A DNA stretch of 64,000 bases, taken from contig CAZXMG010000010.1 in NCBI GenBank assembly GCA_964641275.1, forward strand, positions 111,667 to 175,666, read 5' to 3'. This DNA is from Xiheicaenibacterium sp964641275 (GTDB taxonomy: Bacteria > Myxococcota_A > Polyangia > Polyangiales > Polyangiaceae). The notes under the pieces were generated by a model that saw nothing but the letters and a program-made list of their open reading frames with translations, was not told the origin of the DNA and did not search any database. A program made the position numbers and the translations under genes. Of this stretch, positions 52,201-62,035 are shown piece after piece. The first letter of the stretch is position 1. Every line of letters begins with the position of its first letter.

Positions 52201-54619
52201 CAAGAGCACGCTGGCCTTCGATGTGGTGTTCGCGGAGGGGCAGCGCCGCTTCCTGGAGACGCTCGCTCCCTACGCGCGCCAATACCTGCCCGCGCTCGCC
52301 CGACCGCACGTCGACCGGGTCGTGGCGGTGCCGCCGGCGATCGCGCTCGAGCAGCGCACCGCCCGCGTAGGCTCGACCTCGACCGTGGCGACGGTGACCG
52401 AGATCGCCCAGTACTTGCGCCTGCTGTTCGCCAAGGTGGGGGAGGCGCATTGCCCCAGCTGCGATGGTCTGATCGCGCAGAGCTCTCCAGAGGAGGCCTT
52501 TCGTGCGCTGCGCGCGCTGAGAGGTGACCACTACCTCTTGGCGCCGGTGGTCGAGGCGCGCAAGGGAACCTACCTGGACGTCTTCACGCAGGCCGCGCGC
52601 GCGGGCGTCGAGCACGCCTTTGCCGATGGGCAGCTGGTCGACTGCGATACGCCGCCGCGGCTCAAGAAGACGCAGGAGCACAGCATCGATCTCGTCATGT
52701 TCCAGGGGTCGCTCTACGATCTCCCGCGCTCGGTCTTGGAGCGCGCGCTGTCTCGTGGTCGCGGCGCGGTGAAGGCGCGCAGGATCGACGGCACGGGGAA
52801 GGAGCTGCGCATCTCGACCAAGCGGGTTTGCCCCAGCTGTCACACCGCCGTGCCCGAGCTCGACCCGCGGTACTTCTCGTTCAACACCAAGCAGGGCCGC
52901 TGCGAGGTGTGCGAGGGCACTGGGGTCGTGGACCCGGACGCGGAGCAAAGGGAGCGATGCCCCGGGTGCGAGGGCTCTCGGCTCTCGCCGCTGCCGCGAG
53001 CGCAACGTCTGTCGGGGCAGCGTTACCACGAGATCAGCGCGCTCTCCGTCGCCGATGCCGTGGCTTGGTCGCGCACGTTGCGCTTCGAAGGGCAGAAGCG
53101 GCTGTTGGGCGAGGCACCCCACAAAGAGCTCGCGCGAAGGCTCGCGTTCGTGGACGAGGTGGGGCTGGGCTACCTCACGCTCGACCGTGCCGCCGCCACG
53201 CTCTCCGGCGGTGAGATGCAGCGGCTGCGCCTTGCGGCGCAGCTCGGCAGCGGGCTCACCGGTGCCCTGTACGTGCTGGACGAGCCCACGATCGGACTTC
53301 ACCCGCGCGACACCGCGCGCCTGCTCGAGAACCTGAAGCGCCTGTCGGCAACGGGCAGCACGGTGCTGATGGTCGAGCATGACGCTGACACCATCCGCGC
53401 CGCGGATTGGTTGATCGATTTGGGGCCCACGGGCGGGCGGGGAGGAGGGCGCGTCCTTTCGGTGGGTCCGCCGGTCGAGGTGTTGGCAGATCCGGCCTCG
53501 CCCACGGGGCGAGCGCTGCGCCAGGAGCACGAGCTGACGGCCCGTCGCGCGCCACGCGGCCCTGCCGCGGCGCAGATCTCGCTGTTCGGTGCGCGAGGCA
53601 ACAACCTGCGAGTGCCGCGGGTCGACATCCCCGTCGGGCGGCTGACGGTCGTGGCCGGCGTCAGTGGCTCCGGCAAGAGTACCTTGGTCTCCAAAGTGCT
53701 CTACCCGGCGGCGAGGCGCGCCCTCGGCCTCGAGGCGCCGGCGCCGCTGGCTTTGGATCGCCTCGTCGTGCCCAAATCGATCGGGCGCGCGCTCGCCATC
53801 GACCAATCGCCCATAGGGCGCACCTCGCGCAGCGTTCCCGCCACCTTCTTGGGCGTGTTCGACGAGATCCGGAAGATCTTCGCACGCTCTCCGGAGGCTC
53901 AGGTGCGGGGCTTCTCTCCCGCACGTTTCTCGTTCAACAGCGCAGGAGGGGGCCGCTGCTCGCTGTGCGCAGGCCAGGGCAGCACCTCTCACGAGATGTC
54001 GTTTCTGCCCGATGTGACCACGCCTTGCGAGGTCTGCTTGGGGGCTCGCTTCGATCCCCCGACCCTGGAGGTGAGGTACCTCGGGCTGTCGATCGGCGAG
54101 GTGTTGGACCTCTCGATCGAGGAGGCCGCGACCGTGTTCGCGGCACACCCGCGCATCTCGGGGCCGCTCTCGCTCATGGTCGATCTGGGCGTCGGCTACC
54201 TGAAGCTCGGGCAGGGCTCGAGCACGCTCTCGGGAGGCGAAGCGCAGCGGCTCAAGTTGGCGACCGAGCTCCACTCCTCGCCGCGCAGCAAACCCACGCT
54301 GTATGTGCTCGACGAGCCCACGACGGGTCTCCACGGCTCGGACGTGGAGAGGCTGATGGGCGTGCTCTCGCGGCTGGTGGACGCCGGTCACACGCTGGTC
54401 GTGATCGAGCACCACCCCGCCGTGATCCGCAACGCGGACTGGGTGATCGAGCTCGGGCCGGAGGGGGGCAAGCACGGCGGCACGATCGTGGCGCAAGGCA
54501 CCCCTCGCGAGATCGCGGCGCAGCCCACCGCCACGGGTCGTGTGCTCGCCAGTCCCGCCCCGAGCGCGGGCAAACAACGTGGAGGGAGCGCGACGAGGCG
54601 GGTCGCCTTGTCGCGGTGA
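49289..54619 (+). CDS. uvrA: Tandem double-length UvrA (excinuclease ABC subunit A)
   Basis: 1776 aa, about twice the usual UvrA. Residues about 1-930 and 931-1776 each form a UvrA-like unit with two ABC domains. Walker A motifs are GPSGAGKSS (about 33), GVSGSGKSS (about 624), GPSGSGKST (about 967) and GVSGSGKST (about 1458). Four LSGGE signatures lie near 470, 812, 1304 and 1648. Zn-binding CxxC pairs recur in both units (CDRC, CPGC/CPAC, CKEC, CEAC/CASC; CPSC, CEVC/CPGC, CSLC/CEVC). It would act as an intramolecular UvrA dimer in DNA damage recognition. Similar tandem UvrAs are known, as I recall, in Chlamydia. The 3' end and stop lie within palindromic copy C. Confidence 0.92.
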   Translation: MLPIELLGARTNNLKSVDVTLRPGELVAVTGPSGAGKSSLAMDTLYAEGQRRFVESFTPYARQFLERLDRPPMDRLDPVAAGIAVDRRAPIKSSRSNVATLADLEPYLSALFASEAVPVCDRCGVTAVRRDGTGHARDLVASFGGSRAVVVYPVRVDGTEAFLDVRESLLKDGYGRVLIDGETRDLSALAPSAAFADGRGTLNVVLERVRLSDGTRARVAAAVEVAWQRPERRALVHIEGRSTPVALVRELSCPGCERVFSAPTPAMFSYQSPVGACPACKGFGRTIGVDWSKVIPNENLSLNAKAIKPWNGKTSQHERRVLKKFCQARDIPMDRPWRELTDAQRREVIEGQGSWSGGKYPGVRAWFEWLETRTYKMHVRVLLSRYRAYDPCKECQGKRLSKASLAYRVDGLDLGAWHALEVREAKLRTSGLRIERGHGALCRAELLSRLDYLDRVGLGYLSLDRQARSLSGGEAQRVALTAALGTELVGALFVLDEPTVGLHPANVAPLLSCMRELARRGNVVLVVEHDPQVIAACDRVIELGPGAGHAGGRLVYDGPVRGVLGREELATHRALTPMPLVRTGERSAPPARALGIVGARGNNLKGVSVNVPLDRIVAITGVSGSGKSSLVTDLLYRALARHLGEGGDVEAPLPHERIDGLSLVRGVTLVDQSPLGRTSRGNPATYSGAWNRIRALFAGTPDAALRNLGPGHFSFNVAGGRCEACAGEGSETVEMQFLADVALTCASCSGKRFNADVLEVRLFDRNVSDVLSLTVDDALELFALDATIVRALGPLSKLGLGYLSLGQPLSTLSGGEAQRLKLARALVEPKKARVFIFDEPSAGLHEDEVGFVVAAFEALVQGGASVIVVEHDPSVIARADWVIELGPGAGSEGGQLVAAATPAALAKLDTATGEALRQRQRPLALGSVRPADIVTPRAISVERASEHNLADIDVQIPLGKLTVVTGPSGSGKSTLAFDVVFAEGQRRFLETLAPYARQYLPALARPHVDRVVAVPPAIALEQRTARVGSTSTVATVTEIAQYLRLLFAKVGEAHCPSCDGLIAQSSPEEAFRALRALRGDHYLLAPVVEARKGTYLDVFTQAARAGVEHAFADGQLVDCDTPPRLKKTQEHSIDLVMFQGSLYDLPRSVLERALSRGRGAVKARRIDGTGKELRISTKRVCPSCHTAVPELDPRYFSFNTKQGRCEVCEGTGVVDPDAEQRERCPGCEGSRLSPLPRAQRLSGQRYHEISALSVADAVAWSRTLRFEGQKRLLGEAPHKELARRLAFVDEVGLGYLTLDRAAATLSGGEMQRLRLAAQLGSGLTGALYVLDEPTIGLHPRDTARLLENLKRLSATGSTVLMVEHDADTIRAADWLIDLGPTGGRGGGRVLSVGPPVEVLADPASPTGRALRQEHELTARRAPRGPAAAQISLFGARGNNLRVPRVDIPVGRLTVVAGVSGSGKSTLVSKVLYPAARRALGLEAPAPLALDRLVVPKSIGRALAIDQSPIGRTSRSVPATFLGVFDEIRKIFARSPEAQVRGFSPARFSFNSAGGGRCSLCAGQGSTSHEMSFLPDVTTPCEVCLGARFDPPTLEVRYLGLSIGEVLDLSIEEAATVFAAHPRISGPLSLMVDLGVGYLKLGQGSSTLSGGEAQRLKLATELHSSPRSKPTLYVLDEPTTGLHGSDVERLMGVLSRLVDAGHTLVVIEHHPAVIRNADWVIELGPEGGKHGGTIVAQGTPREIAAQPTATGRVLASPAPSAGKQRGGSATRRVALSR

Positions 54620-54654
54620 TCGTCACGATCTGCACTTGCGAGCGTGAGCGAGGG
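54608..54654. repeat. Intergenic palindromic element, copy C (partial)
   Basis: Matches 60241-60287 of copy A with 41 of 47 identical positions (counted by eye). It begins inside the last codons of uvrA, supplies the TGA stop and runs into the gap between uvrA and the convergent SirB1-like gene. The distal arm of the palindrome is not well conserved here. Confidence 0.65.
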
Positions 54655-54685
54655 GCGTCGCGGCCGAGCTGGGGCGGCCCCCTGG

Positions 54686-55495
54686 CTAGTTCCAGCTCGT
54701 TCCCAGCGACGCGCGAGACAACGCACGCTCGACCTCGGCTCGGTCGGGGGCGTTCGGCGCTGCCTTGAGGTACGCGTCGAGGTCGGCCGCAGCGGCCGCT
54801 CCCGCGCCCAGGGCGAGCGCGTGCAGGCCGCGATCGCGCTGAGCGGGCGCGCCCGCGTCGAGCTCGACCAAGCGATCACACACCACCAGCGCCGAGCGAT
54901 GGTCGCGGCGCTGCTCGTGGATCGATCGCAAGTTGGTGAGCAAGCGGATCAGGATCGCGCGCATATCGAGCGGCTCCAAGTGGCTGGCGCTGATGCGGCC
55001 GCCTGCGCCCAGAAAGCGCTTCACGAGCTTCTCCAGGTCGGCGTGTGCGAGCGTCGCCGCGCCATGGAAGGGATCGAGCAGCGCGCCGCTCGGTCCGCCC
55101 ACCCGAACCAAGAAGTGGCCGGGGAAGCCGATGCCTTCGGCGACGATGCCCGCGCGGCGACAGACCGCGAGCATCACCAGCGACAACGAGATGGGGATGC
55201 CGACGCGCCGCTCGAGCACCTCGTTCAGGTAACTGTTGCGGGGATCGTAGTAGTCCTGCTCGTTGCCGCGGAAGCCGCCCTCGACATACAGCACCTGCCG
55301 CAACGCGAGGATCTGCTCGGCGAGCGTGGAGCCGCGATGGAGCAGCGTGGTGACGTGGTCGGCGAGCCGATCGAGCTCGCGCAGCCAACGTTCGCTGTCC
55401 AGGCCTGGGTAGGCGTCGCGAGCGATCAGTAGCGCGCCTTCCTCCACCGTGGCGTGGGGCGCGGCCAGCCAGCGGGCGAGGGGGCTCGGCTTCAT
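54686..55495 (-). CDS. SirB1-like transglutaminase-fold/TPR protein
   Basis: 269 aa. The SirB1 pattern is visible: LRQVLYVEGGFRGNEQDYYDPRNSYLNEVLERRVGIPISLSLVMLAVCRRAG, then GIGFPGHFLVRVG and LLDPFHGAATL. The usual transglutaminase Cys position seems to be occupied by Ser (ISLSLVML), with GHFLV and DPF retained, so catalysis is doubtful. The C-terminal part is helical and TPR-like. The ATG overlaps the stop of the Pro-rich membrane protein gene. Confidence 0.8.
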   Translation of the reverse strand: MKPSPLARWLAAPHATVEEGALLIARDAYPGLDSERWLRELDRLADHVTTLLHRGSTLAEQILALRQVLYVEGGFRGNEQDYYDPRNSYLNEVLERRVGIPISLSLVMLAVCRRAGIVAEGIGFPGHFLVRVGGPSGALLDPFHGAATLAHADLEKLVKRFLGAGGRISASHLEPLDMRAILIRLLTNLRSIHEQRRDHRSALVVCDRLVELDAGAPAQRDRGLHALALGAGAAAAADLDAYLKAAPNAPDRAEVERALSRASLGTSWN

Positions 55496-56136
55496 TGGCG
55501 CGGGGTGCGCTGCTTCTTGGGCGGCGGCTCAGCCGTCTTCTTGGGGGTGGGGAGCGTTGGCGGAGCGATTGAAGAGGTCGGCGGCTTCGGCTGTGTCGCC
55601 ACCGGGTTGGGCGCAACGCCGCCGGTCTGTGCTGGCGGCGGCGCTGGGGTCGCGGCCGGACGCGGCTCGGGGGGCGTGATGGGCGCCGGGGGGGTGGGCG
55701 AGTCCTGCGCCACGGCGGTCGCGGTCTTCTTGGTCTTCGTCTTCTGCTTCTTCTTCTTCGGCAACGGCACCGACTGAGCAGGCTCCGATTCGTCCGCGCT
55801 CGAGCCACGCAGCACGAAGAACGCGGTCGCGCCCATGGCCACGGTGACCACGCCGAGCACCCCGAGGAGCAACGGCACGCGCGACTTGGGCGCGCGGCGC
55901 GGCGCCGCGGCCACCGGCGCGACAGGGATGGTGGGCGCTCCTGGTTGCGCGGGGAGCACCGGGTTCGGATCGGCGACGGTGGCGTTGACCGGCGCCGCGC
56001 CCGCCGGCGCCGCCATCGGGATCGGGGCTGCGCCCGCCGACTGCAGAGTGGCGGCACCTGCCACGGTGAAGCCGGGACCAAACTCGCCGGCCTCGGGGGC
56101 GGTGGGCCAGCCGGGAGGCGGACCGTGTTGCGTCAT
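55492..56136 (-). CDS. Pro/Ala-rich single-pass membrane protein
   Basis: 214 aa. A disordered Ala/Pro N-terminal region (to about residue 82) precedes one transmembrane helix (LLLGVLGVVTVAMGATAFFVL, about 88-108). A Lys-rich patch (PKKKKQKTKTKK) and a Pro/Thr-rich tail follow. The tail could span the periplasm, as in TonB-like proteins, but no TonB domain is seen. It is coupled to the SirB1-like gene. TAGGCT lies 7 nt before the ATG. Confidence 0.62.
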   Translation of the reverse strand: MTQHGPPPGWPTAPEAGEFGPGFTVAGAATLQSAGAAPIPMAAPAGAAPVNATVADPNPVLPAQPGAPTIPVAPVAAAPRRAPKSRVPLLLGVLGVVTVAMGATAFFVLRGSSADESEPAQSVPLPKKKKQKTKTKKTATAVAQDSPTPPAPITPPEPRPAATPAPPPAQTGGVAPNPVATQPKPPTSSIAPPTLPTPKKTAEPPPKKQRTPRQ

Positions 56137-56143
56137 GCCGCGT

Positions 56144-56149
56144 AGCCTA
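56144..56149 (-). promoter_or_regulatory. -10-like hexamer TAGGCT for the Pro-rich membrane protein gene
   Basis: TAGGCT on the minus strand ends 7 nt before the ATG at 56136. It is the same hexamer as at 3023 and 5743. Confidence 0.45.
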
Positions 56150-56190
56150 CCACCAGCGCTTCGCCCACGCGCGGCGCAGTGCGGCCACCA

Positions 56191-58251
<2,061 letters not shown>

Positions 58252-58518
58252 GGTCTTTTGGGGGGAGCTGCCGGTGGGGGGGGCGAGGACGGATTCAGCG
58301 AGGGCCGCCAAGCCGGAGCCAGAGGGGGTGATGGCGCTTCGGAACAGTCTCACAGTGGCTTGGACGTGCGTGAGGACGAAATTCCGAAGCCGGAGGAAGA
58401 AAAAATCGTGTGGCCGCCCAGGCCTGACCAAACTCTCTCAGACCTGAGCCGTTTCGGCCAGTGTGGAAGCAGCTTCCCGCGCTGTCGAGGGCCTGTTACC
58501 CCCCCGAGGAGCTGATCC

Positions 58519-59373
58519 ATGTTGCTCCTGCCCCTGCTCGACCCCCTGATCCAACGCGCTTTTTCTGAGGATTTGGCGGGGGGCGATCTCTCGGCAGAGG
58601 CGTGCGTCGACCCGACCACCCGGGCCTCGGCCAAGGCGGTGGCCAAAAAACCGCTGGTTGTGTGCGGGGGGCCGGTGTTTGCGCGGGTTTTCCAGCTGCT
58701 CGACCCGGCGGTGTCGACAGAGCTGCTGGTGGACGAAGGCACGCAGGTCGCGCCCGGCACCGTGCTCCTGCGCGTGACCGGTTTGGCGCGCAGTTTGCTT
58801 ATGGCTGAGCGCACGGCGCTCAACTTCATGCAACGCTTGAGCGGCACCGCCACCATGGCGCGCGCCTGTGTAGATGCGTTGGCTCCTGGCTCTCGCACTC
58901 GCATCGCCGACACGCGAAAGACCACCCCGGGGCTGCGGCTGCTCGAGCGCTACGCGGTGCGGACCGGTGGCGCCCACAATCACCGCGACCAGCTCGGCAG
59001 CGCCGTGATGATCAAAGACAACCACATCGTCGCTTCGGGCGGCATCCGGCGGGCCGTCGAGCGCGCGAGGGCCTACGCGCCCCACACATCTCGTGTGGAG
59101 GTCGAGGTCAAGACGATGACCGAGCTCGACGAGGCCATCGCGGTAGGGGCGGACATCATCATGCTCGACAACTTCGACGACGCCGCGACCGAGGCCGCCG
59201 TGAAGCACACTCGCGCGAAGGCGCCTTCGGTGCTGATCGAGGCCTCGGGCGGTATCACCAGCGAGCGCATCCGGCGCCTCAGCCAGATCGGCGTCGACGT
59301 GATCAGCATCGGAGCGCTCACGCACTCCGCGCCCGCCGCAGACATCTCGCTCGATTTCGAGCTGGCCGAGTGA
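58519..59373 (+). CDS. nadC: Nicotinate-nucleotide pyrophosphorylase (quinolinate phosphoribosyltransferase)
   Basis: 284 aa. It forms nicotinate mononucleotide from quinolinate and PRPP in NAD synthesis. Hallmarks are NFMQRLSGTAT, ADTRKTTPGLRLLERYAVRTGGAHNHR, VMIKDNH, VEVEVKTMTEL and IEASGGIT. Length is standard. The GAGGAG ribosome-binding site is 9 nt before the ATG. The stop overlaps the GTG of birA; the same pairing of nadC with birA is common in bacteria and suggests a cofactor operon. Confidence 0.95.
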   Translation: MLLLPLLDPLIQRAFSEDLAGGDLSAEACVDPTTRASAKAVAKKPLVVCGGPVFARVFQLLDPAVSTELLVDEGTQVAPGTVLLRVTGLARSLLMAERTALNFMQRLSGTATMARACVDALAPGSRTRIADTRKTTPGLRLLERYAVRTGGAHNHRDQLGSAVMIKDNHIVASGGIRRAVERARAYAPHTSRVEVEVKTMTELDEAIAVGADIIMLDNFDDAATEAAVKHTRAKAPSVLIEASGGITSERIRRLSQIGVDVISIGALTHSAPAADISLDFELAE

Positions 59374-60188
59374 ACGCAACGGCAGAGGTGGTGGGCGAGC
59401 CGCTGTCGGTGGAGCGGCTTCGCGCAGCGCTCGCGCGTCGAGGTCGACCCGCAGCCGAGGTGGTGGTGCATACGAGCACCGGCTCCACCAACGACGATAT
59501 CAAGGCACTCGCACGGAGCGGCGCATCGACAGGCGCCATCGTGCTGGCCGAGGAGCAAACGGCCGGTCGGGGGCGAGGCGGGCACCGCTGGCATTCGCCA
59601 GCAGGCGCGAACTTGTACTTGTCGTGCTTGCTGCGGCCAGCGATCGAAGCCGCTCGTGCCGCGCCCATCGCGCTGGTGGTGGGCCTGTGCGTGGCGCAGA
59701 TCGTCGTCGCGGCGCTCCCGGCGAGCTCGGGCCTCGTGGCGGTCAAGTGGCCGAACGACGTACTGATCGGCGGGCGCAAGATCGCGGGGGTGTTGGTCGA
59801 GGGGCTGCTCAAGGCAGACGTGTTGCACGCCGTGGTCGTCGGCGTCGGGCTCAACGTGGAGACGTTGGAGTTCCCGGCCGAGCTCGCCGAAAGCGCGACC
59901 TCTCTGGCGCGAGAGGGGGCCCCCCGCGAGCAGCGAGACCGACACGAGCTCGCCGCGGCGCTGGTCGCCGCGACGGCCGCGGCGGTCGAGCGATTCGAGC
60001 GCGAGGGCCTCTCGCCGTTCCTGGGCGAGCTCGGCCTGCGCGACGCCCTGCGCGGCAAGCGCGTGCGCGTGGCCGAGCTCGAGGGGCGCGCCGACGGTGT
60101 CGATGACGGCGGCCACCTGGTGCTGGTCCAACCAGACGGCACGCGTGTGCTCGCGGGCGGGGGCCACGTCGAGCTGCTCTCTCCTTAG
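59370..60188 (+). CDS. birA: Biotin--[acetyl-CoA-carboxylase] ligase
   Basis: 272 aa from a GTG overlapping nadC. It activates biotin with ATP and attaches it to a carrier protein. STGSTNDDIKALA, EEQTAGRGRGGHRWHSP and VKWPNDVLIGGRKIAGVLVE are the substrate-binding motifs. There is no N-terminal helix-turn-helix, so it is the monofunctional type without repressor activity. The TAG stop begins palindromic copy A. Confidence 0.94.
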   Translation: MNATAEVVGEPLSVERLRAALARRGRPAAEVVVHTSTGSTNDDIKALARSGASTGAIVLAEEQTAGRGRGGHRWHSPAGANLYLSCLLRPAIEAARAAPIALVVGLCVAQIVVAALPASSGLVAVKWPNDVLIGGRKIAGVLVEGLLKADVLHAVVVGVGLNVETLEFPAELAESATSLAREGAPREQRDRHELAAALVAATAAAVERFEREGLSPFLGELGLRDALRGKRVRVAELEGRADGVDDGGHLVLVQPDGTRVLAGGGHVELLSP

Positions 60189-60310
60189 TCCGCCCGAAGG
60201 GCGGCCAGACGATATCGAGGGGCAGGACCAGACTTGTGGCTTGTCGCGGTGATCGTCACGACCTCCACCTGCGAGCGCCAGCGCGGGTCGTGATGAGCAG
60301 CGCGACAAGC
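60186..60310. repeat. Intergenic palindromic element, copy A (most complete)
   Basis: It starts with the birA stop, then the hairpin CCGCCC-GAA-GGGCGG (60190-60204). After about 35 nt a large imperfect palindrome follows: arms 60239-60263 and 60286-60310 pair at 22 of 25 positions around a 22-nt loop. It lies between birA and the convergent hydrolase gene. Related copies at 8462-8580 and 54608-54654 also lie between convergent genes. No transposase is linked. A bidirectional terminator or REP-like element is likely. Confidence 0.75.
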
Positions 60311-60327
60311 AAACCCGGGACGTACCT

Positions 60328-61260
60328 TCAGGTGGAGCGGGTCTTGTCCTTGTCGCGATGCCAGGCGCGGCTGCCGCGGCCCACCAGGCAAGACGCCAGC
60401 AAGCAGTCACGCAGCGCATGCTCCTCGAACGTGGCAGTGGCGTGCGAGGCGTGGCCCATCAGGAAGCAAGCGTCACCCTTGACCAGGTCTTCCCGGGTGA
60501 GCCGCTGGCTGCCTTGCTCCTGCCGAACGTCGACGCCCTTGGCCTTCAGCTCGGAGGCGAGCTTCTCGCTGTTCGCACGTGGCGCTCCGCCTACGTGGTA
60601 GCTCACCAGCTTCTTGCCGCTCGTCACCGCGCGGCCGAACGCGTCGAGCTCGCCATACAGCGCGTCGAACAAATAGATTTCTCTCACGTTGGCGCCTCCG
60701 CGCTGCGCCATGGCCGCAGCTGCGCGGTAGCCGCCAGAGTGGGCCGAGAGCACCACCCGACCGTTGCCGCGCGACCCCGCCAAGCTGGAGGCGCCCAGCG
60801 CCCGCGCCACGTCTCGTCGCTCGAAGACCTGGCGCGTCTCGTCGAGCAGCCGCAACAGGCCTCGCTTGAGCATCAGCTTGCCGAAGTCTCCGTCGGCGGC
60901 GTTCACCGGCCCCTGCGGCACGACCAGCACCGCGCTCTGCTTGCTCTCCCGCACCTGCTCGCGCAGCTTGTGGGCTTTCAGCGCCTTCTCCGCGGTGGTG
61001 TTGTGCCCGTGCAGGTGCACGACGAAATCAACGCGCTTGCTCTTGCCGAGTCGCGCCTGCTTGGGCACGAACAGAAACACGGTGGCATCGTCGTAGGCGC
61101 CACCTTGGCTGGGGTAGGGAGCGAACCGCGCTGAGAGCTTGATCGTGCTGCCGAGGGCGTCCGACACGATCGCGAGCGCGGGGGGGCCCGCCCACACCGG
61201 CTCGGCCACGAGGGCGCCCGCGAGCCCCAGGCAAGACATCAACAGCTCTCGCCGCAGCAC
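60328..61260 (-). CDS. Exported alpha/beta-hydrolase-like protein
   Basis: 310 aa from a GTG. The signal peptide ends near VWAGPP. The mature part fits an alpha/beta hydrolase: RVDFVVHLHGHNTT (oxyanion/strand 3), VLVVPQGP, and RVVLSAHSGGYRAAAAM, a G/A-x-S-x-G nucleophile elbow. YLFDALYGEL is the acid loop, and HASHATA may hold the His. The substrate is not known; periplasmic location is inferred. The gene converges with birA and diverges from queE with 49 nt between. Confidence 0.72.
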   Translation of the reverse strand: MLRRELLMSCLGLAGALVAEPVWAGPPALAIVSDALGSTIKLSARFAPYPSQGGAYDDATVFLFVPKQARLGKSKRVDFVVHLHGHNTTAEKALKAHKLREQVRESKQSAVLVVPQGPVNAADGDFGKLMLKRGLLRLLDETRQVFERRDVARALGASSLAGSRGNGRVVLSAHSGGYRAAAAMAQRGGANVREIYLFDALYGELDAFGRAVTSGKKLVSYHVGGAPRANSEKLASELKAKGVDVRQEQGSQRLTREDLVKGDACFLMGHASHATATFEEHALRDCLLASCLVGRGSRAWHRDKDKTRST

Positions 61261-61309
61261 GCGTCGGCACTAGCACGCGCGCCGGCGCTGGGCCAACCTC
61301 CGGGAGCCC

Positions 61310-61963
61310 GTGAAAGAAGACAGCCTCGTCGTCCACGAGATCTACGCCAGTGTGCAGGGAGAGTCCTCGTTCGCGGGGTTACCGTGCACGTTCGTGCGCC
61401 TCACCGGCTGCAACCTGCGCTGCGCGTGGTGCGACACCGAGAAGGCCTTCTACGGCGGCACGCGCTTGCCAAGAGGCGAGGTGCTGTCTCGGGCGCTCGC
61501 GCTGGGCACGCCGCTCGTGGAGCTGACGGGCGGGGAGCCCCTGCTCCAGCCGGGCGCGTTCCTCTTGCTCTCGGAGCTGTGTGACGCGGGCAAGACCGTG
61601 CTGGTGGAGACAAGCGGCGAAGCCGACGTCTCGCGGGTCGATCCCCGCGTGCACAAGATCATGGATCTCAAGGCGCCCGGCTCGGGCGAGTCTGCCAGGA
61701 ACCGCTGGGCGAACCTCGCCTTCATCCGCGCGCACGACGAGATCAAGTTCGTGCTCGCGGGGCGTGAGGACTATGACTGGATGCGCGCGGTCATCGAGGA
61801 GCGACAGCTCGCCAAGTTGGGCTGCACCCTGCTGGTCTCGCCGGTGTGGGGCAAGCTCGATCCCCAAGAGCTCGTGCGCTGGTTGCTCGAGGACGCCCTG
61901 CCGGTGCGGCTCAACATGCAGATCCACAAGGTGATCTGGGGCAAGGACGCGCAAGGCGTGTGA
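61310..61963 (+). CDS. queE: 7-carboxy-7-deazaguanine synthase
   Basis: 217 aa from a GTG. A radical SAM enzyme that converts 6-carboxytetrahydropterin to CDG, on the path to queuosine. VHEIYASVQGESSFAGLPCTFVRLTGCNLRCAWCDTEKAF gives the Cx3Cx2C cluster site and QueE start; ELTGGEPLLQ binds SAM, and the C-terminal MQIHKVIWG is typical. QueC, QueD and QueF are not in the window. GGGAGCCC precedes the start. Confidence 0.93.
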   Translation: MKEDSLVVHEIYASVQGESSFAGLPCTFVRLTGCNLRCAWCDTEKAFYGGTRLPRGEVLSRALALGTPLVELTGGEPLLQPGAFLLLSELCDAGKTVLVETSGEADVSRVDPRVHKIMDLKAPGSGESARNRWANLAFIRAHDEIKFVLAGREDYDWMRAVIEERQLAKLGCTLLVSPVWGKLDPQELVRWLLEDALPVRLNMQIHKVIWGKDAQGV

Positions 61964-62022
61964 CCGGGCGCGCTACGCAGTGCGTCGGCGTGGGAACCAT
62001 GGCGCCGAGCGCGAGCTTGGGT

Positions 62023-62028
62023 TAGAGC
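62023..62028 (+). promoter_or_regulatory. -10-like hexamer TAGAGC for fabH
   Basis: TAGAGC ends 7 nt before the ATG at 62036, but only 1 nt before the upstream GTG at 62030. If the window's leaderless spacing applies, the ATG is the true start. The last base departs from TANNNT. Confidence 0.3.
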
Positions 62029-62035
62029 CGTGTCG

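Noticed and set aside
50102..54577. Open frame of about 1490 codons on the minus strand, opposite uvrA
   Set aside because: It is antisense to a clear UvrA, is rich in Arg/His/Gln/Ala without motifs, and reflects low stop density on the opposite strand of G+C-rich coding sequence.
58252..58518. The 267-nt gap before nadC as a small gene or riboswitch
   Set aside because: No convincing frame or conserved riboswitch stem pattern was seen. It contains a G8 run (58276-58283) and may be a leader of the kinase gene or of nadC.
60239..60310. Palindrome as an integron attC site or insertion-sequence end
   Set aside because: There is no GTTRRRY core, integrase, transposase or target duplication. Position between convergent genes fits a terminator or REP-like element better.
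61310..61963. QueE as part of a 7-deazaguanine DNA-modification (dpd-like) system
   Set aside because: No QueC/QueD, transglycosylase or restriction genes are near. Housekeeping queuosine synthesis is the simpler explanation.
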